64,000 nucleotides of DNA. Origin: Rhodosalinus sp041365695 (GTDB lineage Bacteria > Pseudomonadota > Alphaproteobacteria > Rhodobacterales > Rhodobacteraceae). A program made the position numbers and the translations under genes. Shown piece after piece: positions 60,146 through 64,000 of the stretch. The DNA lies in NCBI RefSeq assembly GCF_041365695.1, contig NZ_JBGFSJ010000007.1:62001-126000 (forward strand), written 5' to 3'. Within the stretch, counting starts at the first letter, position 1. The number at the start of each line of letters is the position of its first letter. The notes under the pieces were generated by a model that saw only the letters and a list, made by a program, of their open reading frames with translations, had not been told where the DNA came from and ran no database searches.

Positions 60146-61915
60146 ATGACGTTCGAGCAGACCATCCTCTTCGCGCTCTTCGGCGCGGTGTTCGCACTGC
60201 TGGTCTGGGGGCGCTGGCGCTACGACATCGTGGCCTTCTCGGCGCTGCTGGCGGGCGTTGCGCTGGGTGTCGTTCCCGAGGACGAGGCGTTCGCGGGCTT
60301 CGGCCACCCGGCGGTGGTGATCGTCGCGCTGGTCCTCATCGTCTCGGCGGGGCTCGTCCGGTCGGGCGCGGTGCATCTTCTGACCCGGACCGTGACCGAC
60401 AGCGCACGCGGCGTTCAGGGGCATATCGCCGTGATGGGCGGGATCGGCGCCGCGCTCTCGGGTTTCATCAACAACGTGGCGGCGCTGGCGCTCCTGATGC
60501 CGGTGGACGTGACGACCGCGCGCAAGGCGGGCCGGCCGCCCGGCAGGACCCTGATGCCGCTGTCCTTCGCCACGATCCTCGGCGGCATGGTCACGCTGAT
60601 CGGAACCCCGCCCAACATCATCATCGCGGGCATCCGCGAAGAGAGCCTCGGCGCGCCTTTCGGCATGTTCGACTTCGCGCCCGTGGGCGTGGCGACCGCG
60701 GTGGCGGGCCTGGCCTTCGTGGCCCTGGTGGGCTGGCGCCTGATCCCGGCGCGCGGCGACGTCGCCGAGCATGTCGAGAAGGTCACCGAATACGTCGCCG
60801 AACTGACCGTGCCCGACGACAGCGAGGTGATCGGCAAGCGCGTGCGGGAACTCTACGTCACGGCGGAGGAGACCGATGTCGCGATCATCGGCCTGATCCG
60901 GGACGACAAGCGGCGCTACGGCACCTCGGCCAACACGAAACTGCAAGCGGGCGACGCGCTGGTGCTGGAGGCCACGCCCGCCGCGCTCGAGGAGTTCCGC
61001 AGCGCGCTCTCGCTCGGCTTCGCGGACAAGGGGCACGAAGACAAGCTCAAGGCGGAGGGATCGGGCCTGACCCTGATCGAGGTCGTGGTGCCCGAAGGCG
61101 CACGGATCGCGGGAAAGACCGTGCACTCCGTCGGGCTTCTCTGGCGCCAGCACACGGTTCTCATGGGCATCTCGCGGCAGGGCCGGCGCATCACCGAACA
61201 GATGCGGCGCACCAAGGTGCGGCCGGGCGACATCCTGCTTCTGCTCGCGCCGAAGGAAAGCGCGACGACCGTCGTGGAGTGGCTTGGAGTGCTGCCCCTG
61301 GCCGACCGCGGCCTCACGGTGACGCAGAACACCAAGACCTGGGCGGCCATCGGGCTCTTCGCCGCGGCGGTGGCGGCGGCGAGCGTGGGGCTCGTCTACC
61401 TGCCCATCGGCCTCGGCATCGTCGTGGTCGGATACGTTCTGCTCGGCATCCTCCCCGCGCGCGAGCTTTACGACCACGTGGAATGGCCGGTGCTGGTGCT
61501 TCTGGGCAGCATGATCGCCCTTGGCGGCGCGCTCGACGCGGCGGGCGGCACGCGGCTCATCGCGGAAAACCTCACGAGCCTCACCGCGGGCTGGCCGGTC
61601 TGGGCCGTTCTGGCCGCGCTCATGGTGGTGACGATGACGCTCTCGGACGTGCTGAACAACACCGCGACGGCGGTCGTGGCCGCGCCCGTGGCGATCGAGA
61701 TGGCCCGCGCGCTCGGCGTGTCGCCCGATGCGTTCCTGATGGCGGTGGCGGTGGGCGCGTCCTGCGCCTTCCTCACCCCCATAGGGCACAAGAACAACAC
61801 GCTGATCCTGGGCCCGGGCGGCTATCGCTTCGGCGACTACTGGCAGATGGGCCTGCCGCTCGAGGTGATCGTGGTGGCCGTGGCCGTGCCGGTCATCCTG
61901 CTGGTCTGGGTCTGA
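60146..61915 (+). CDS. SLC13-type permease with paired TrkA-C domains
   Basis: The 589-residue protein has an N-terminal group of membrane helices (LFALFGAVFALLVWGRWRYD), a cytoplasmic pair of TrkA-C/RCK-C domains at about 205-385 (PDDSEVIGKRVRELYV and EGARIAGKTVHSVGLLW) and a C-terminal helix group with SDVLNNTATAVVAAPVAIEM and GASCAFLTPIGHKNNTLILG. The hairpin motifs GFINNVAALALLMPVD and LIGTPPNIIIAG match the ion/substrate sites of anion:Na+ symporters. Substrates may be sulfate, dicarboxylates or another anion. The ATG at 60146 is preferred to a GTG 24 bases earlier. Confidence 0.9.
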   Translation: MTFEQTILFALFGAVFALLVWGRWRYDIVAFSALLAGVALGVVPEDEAFAGFGHPAVVIVALVLIVSAGLVRSGAVHLLTRTVTDSARGVQGHIAVMGGIGAALSGFINNVAALALLMPVDVTTARKAGRPPGRTLMPLSFATILGGMVTLIGTPPNIIIAGIREESLGAPFGMFDFAPVGVATAVAGLAFVALVGWRLIPARGDVAEHVEKVTEYVAELTVPDDSEVIGKRVRELYVTAEETDVAIIGLIRDDKRRYGTSANTKLQAGDALVLEATPAALEEFRSALSLGFADKGHEDKLKAEGSGLTLIEVVVPEGARIAGKTVHSVGLLWRQHTVLMGISRQGRRITEQMRRTKVRPGDILLLLAPKESATTVVEWLGVLPLADRGLTVTQNTKTWAAIGLFAAAVAAASVGLVYLPIGLGIVVVGYVLLGILPARELYDHVEWPVLVLLGSMIALGGALDAAGGTRLIAENLTSLTAGWPVWAVLAALMVVTMTLSDVLNNTATAVVAAPVAIEMARALGVSPDAFLMAVAVGASCAFLTPIGHKNNTLILGPGGYRFGDYWQMGLPLEVIVVAVAVPVILLVWV

Positions 61916-62092
61916 GCGGGATTGCCGGGGCGTGCCCCGCACCCTAGGCTCCCGGCCGAACGGACATCGCCCACACCACATGGCCCGGCGCGGGGCACGG
62001 GCGAGGCCGCGCTGCCGGCGGCCCTACCCGTCGCCGCGCGGCCGCGTGGGCGTTTCTGCCCGAAGACACATCGAAACGAAGGACGTCGTCCC

Positions 62093-62152
62093 ATGGCCCA
62101 GATCTTGCTCACTCCCGCGACGCGCCCTCACGGGCCCGACGGCGCCGCATGA
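62093..62152 (+). CDS. Possible 19-residue leader peptide
   Basis: MAQILLTPATRPHGPDGAA is encoded directly before the next gene and its TGA overlaps the ATG of that gene (ATGA). AAGGACG lies about seven bases upstream, a better ribosome site than that of the main gene. It has no run of one amino acid as in classical attenuation. It may serve translational coupling only, or be the end of a longer frame. Confidence 0.35.
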   Translation: MAQILLTPATRPHGPDGAA

Positions 62153-63051
62153 CCTCGAGCGACTACGCCAAGGGGCTGGCGATCACGCTTGCGGGCGTGA
62201 TCGTCATATCGCCCGACACCCTCCTCATCCGGCTGATCGACGCCGGGGCCTGGACGCAGACCTTCTGGCGCGGCACGCTGTCGGGCGCGCTGATCCTCGG
62301 CGTCTACCTCGCCCTGACCGGCGCGCGCGGACTGCGCAGCCTCCTGCGCGCCGGCCCCACCGGGCTGGGGATCGCGGTGGCCTACGGCATCGGCAACATC
62401 GCCTTCGTCTATTCCGCGACGAACACGCTCGTCGCCAACACGCTCTTCATCCTGTCCACCTCGCCCGTCTTCGCGGCCCTCATCGCCCGCTTTGTGCTGG
62501 GCGAGACGGTGGGCCGGCGCACCTGGATCACCATCGCCGCGACACTGGTCGGCATCGCCGTGATCGCGGCGGGCAGCGCGAAGGGCGGCGGCGCGACCGG
62601 GTCGCTTGCCGGCGACGCGGCGGCGCTCGTCGCGGCGGTCTGCCTCGCGGTCGTCTTCTCTCTCGCACGCGCCACGCGGAGTTCGGGCAGCGCGGTGCCG
62701 TTCACCGGGCTCGGCGCGCTCGCCGCGGGGCTTTTCGCGGGGCTCGTGGCGCCGGGCGTGGCCGTCCCCGCGCCCGACCGGATCTGGATGGCGGCCATGG
62801 GCCTTTTCGTGGTGCCGGTGGCTTTCGCCTGCCTCGCCACGGGCCCGCGCTACCTGCCCGCGGCGGATGTGAGCCTGATCATGCTGCTCGAGGCCATTCT
62901 CGGGCCCCTGCTCGTCTGGGCGATCGTCGACGAGGCGCCTGGACCCTGGACACTCGCGGGCGGGGCGATGGTTCTCGGCGCGCTCGCCATCAGCAACTGG
63001 ATCGGGCTGCGCCGGTCACGCCGGCTCAGAGCGGCCAGATCAGCGGGATGA
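62149..63051 (+). CDS. EamA-family (DMT superfamily) transporter
   Basis: The 300-residue membrane protein has about ten helices in two repeats. FVYSATNTLVANTLFILSTS, IARFVLGETVGRRTWITIAA and YLPAADVSLIMLLEAILGPL carry the conserved EamA positions. It is only distantly similar to the EamA protein at 58276. Substrate unknown. The 233-bp upstream region has no other gene than the possible leader peptide at 62093. Its last 26 bases overlap the end of the convergent SLC13 gene. Confidence 0.87.
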   Translation: MTSSDYAKGLAITLAGVIVISPDTLLIRLIDAGAWTQTFWRGTLSGALILGVYLALTGARGLRSLLRAGPTGLGIAVAYGIGNIAFVYSATNTLVANTLFILSTSPVFAALIARFVLGETVGRRTWITIAATLVGIAVIAAGSAKGGGATGSLAGDAAALVAAVCLAVVFSLARATRSSGSAVPFTGLGALAAGLFAGLVAPGVAVPAPDRIWMAAMGLFVVPVAFACLATGPRYLPAADVSLIMLLEAILGPLLVWAIVDEAPGPWTLAGGAMVLGALAISNWIGLRRSRRLRAARSAG

Positions 63052-64000
63052 GCGCCGAGGCGAGCATCCCTATGGTCAGGTTGAGCGGGATGCCCACCTT
63101 CAGGAAATCGGTGAAGCGATAGCCGCCTGGGCCGTAGACCATGGTGTTGGTCTGGTAGCCGATGGGCGTTGCGAAGCTGGCCGAGGCCGCGACCATCACC
63201 GCCACGACGAGCGGGCGCGGGTCCACGCCCATCGCCTCGGCCAGGCCGATGGCGATCGGCGTCACCACCACCGCTACCGCGTTGTTGGAGACGAGTTCGG
63301 TCAGCACCGAGGTGAGCAGGTAGACCGCCCAGACCACCAGCGGCGCGGGCAGGCCGTGAAGCCAGGGCGCCGCGGTCTCCACGATCAGCGCGACGGCGCC
63401 GGACGACTCCAGCGCCGCGCCGACCGCCAGCATCGAGAAGATCAGCGCCAGAAGCCGCCCGTCCACGAAGGAGAACGCCTCGTCCGCGTCGATGCAGCGC
63501 GTCAGCAGCACGAGCGCGACCGCCACGATCGCCAGCATGAGGATCGGCGCAAGACCGAACGCGGCAAGCGCCACGATACCGATCAGCGCCGCCACCGCGA
63601 GCGGCGCATGTCCGCGCCGGAAGGCGCGCGCCGAGGGGTGCGAGACATCTACGAGCCCCATGTCCTGCGCCAGCCGGTTGATGTCCTCGGGCGCCCCTTC
63701 CAGAAGAAGCGTGTCGCCCACCCGCACCACCAGGTCGTCGATCTTGCGGCCGATGTTCTGGTTCCTGCGGTGCACGGCGAGCGGGTAGACCCCGTAGCGC
63801 CGGCGCAGGCGCAGGTCGCCCAGCCGACGGCCGACCATGCGGGCGCCCGGGGTGATCAGCACTTCCACCGTCGTCGTCTCCTTGGCCGAGATCTGATCGA
63901 CGCGCCTGAGCGACTTGTTGTTCTGTAGGCTCAGAAGCTCGGTCATCTGGGTGCGCAGCACCACCCGGTCGCCGACCTGAAGCGTGACGCCGTCGAGATC
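63026..64000 (-). CDS. SLC13-type permease with TrkA-C domain, N-terminus cut
   Basis: The frame is open at the right window edge, so about 325 C-terminal residues are visible. A TrkA-C/RCK-C domain (TTVEVLITPGARMVGRRLGD) is followed by membrane helices and SVLTELVSNNAVAVVVTPIA and ASASFATPIGYQTNTMVYG, the second substrate-site motif of DASS transporters. It belongs to the same superfamily as the 60146 gene but is not a close copy. Substrate unknown. The visible part begins DLDGVTLQVGDRVVLRTQ, so the start is well outside the window. Confidence 0.88.
   Translation of the reverse strand, partial: DLDGVTLQVGDRVVLRTQMTELLSLQNNKSLRRVDQISAKETTTVEVLITPGARMVGRRLGDLRLRRRYGVYPLAVHRRNQNIGRKIDDLVVRVGDTLLLEGAPEDINRLAQDMGLVDVSHPSARAFRRGHAPLAVAALIGIVALAAFGLAPILMLAIVAVALVLLTRCIDADEAFSFVDGRLLALIFSMLAVGAALESSGAVALIVETAAPWLHGLPAPLVVWAVYLLTSVLTELVSNNAVAVVVTPIAIGLAEAMGVDPRPLVVAVMVAASASFATPIGYQTNTMVYGPGGYRFTDFLKVGIPLNLTIGMLASALIPLIWPL

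Noticed and set aside
60002..61981. Extension of the yebC frame upstream on the minus strand to 61981
   Set aside because: It is antisense to an intact SLC13 permease. The YebC start MAGHSKWANIQHRKG is unambiguous at 60001.

Overview
The window is GC-rich chromosomal DNA from an alphaproteobacterium of the order Rhodobacterales (Roseobacter/Paracoccaceae type). This rests on protein content and gene order: a phaZ / phaC-phaP-phaR cluster, RpoH beside an RluD-type synthase, a ribBX-ribH-nusB operon, a short prolyl-tRNA synthetase, Hda followed by ppk1 and ppx, a propionyl-CoA carboxylase / methylmalonyl-CoA mutase locus with an ScfR regulator, and a bet/cho choline-to-betaine cluster typical of marine or halotolerant members. 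I see no phage, insertion sequence, CRISPR array, rRNA operon or replication origin. One run of Ns (56258-56267) preceded by a 31-base G run marks an assembly flaw.

Layout. 1-5 kb: tail of a Hint-domain protein, release factor 3, a tiny ORF, a glycosyltransferase and a DegT-type aminotransferase. 5-9.4 kb: polyhydroxyalkanoate cluster. PhaR is the likely repressor, and three CTGC-N3-GCAG operators lie in the two intergenic regions, one exactly inside the phaP promoter spacer. 9.4-12 kb: rpoH, rluD and tRNA-His. 12-15 kb: mmcB with a LexA box, then a membrane coiled-coil protein translationally coupled to a ClpP-like membrane protease. 15-19.4 kb: riboflavin operon, rlmB and tRNA-Tyr. 19.4-22 kb: acetyltransferase, glycosyltransferase-like protein, and an orphan ribbon-helix-helix / ParA pair with a palindrome upstream. 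22-28.5 kb: metY, a SIMPL protein, a 909-residue GspL-like/PilP-like membrane protein and proS. 28.5-34.4 kb: AI-2E-family transporter, hdaA, ppk1, ppx. 34-37.7 kb: small-domain proteins.

37.8-49.7 kb is a propionate assimilation region: scpA, pccA, pccB, several small lipoproteins and DUF proteins, an MFS exporter and the ScfR regulator pccR, with TTTGCAAA octamers near pccB and pccR. Strong terminators split it into several transcripts. 51-58 kb converts choline to betaine: betIBA face choXWV, with an ATTGA-N4-TCAAT operator over the choX promoter. 58-64 kb holds two EamA transporters, YebC and two SLC13/TrkA-C permeases, the last cut by the window edge.

Most genes are ordinary core metabolism. 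The least explained parts are the RHH-ParA pair, the coiled-coil/protease pair, the GspL/PilP-like protein and the hairpin-rich leader at 28654-28762. All family assignments were made by reading the sequence, without a database search.
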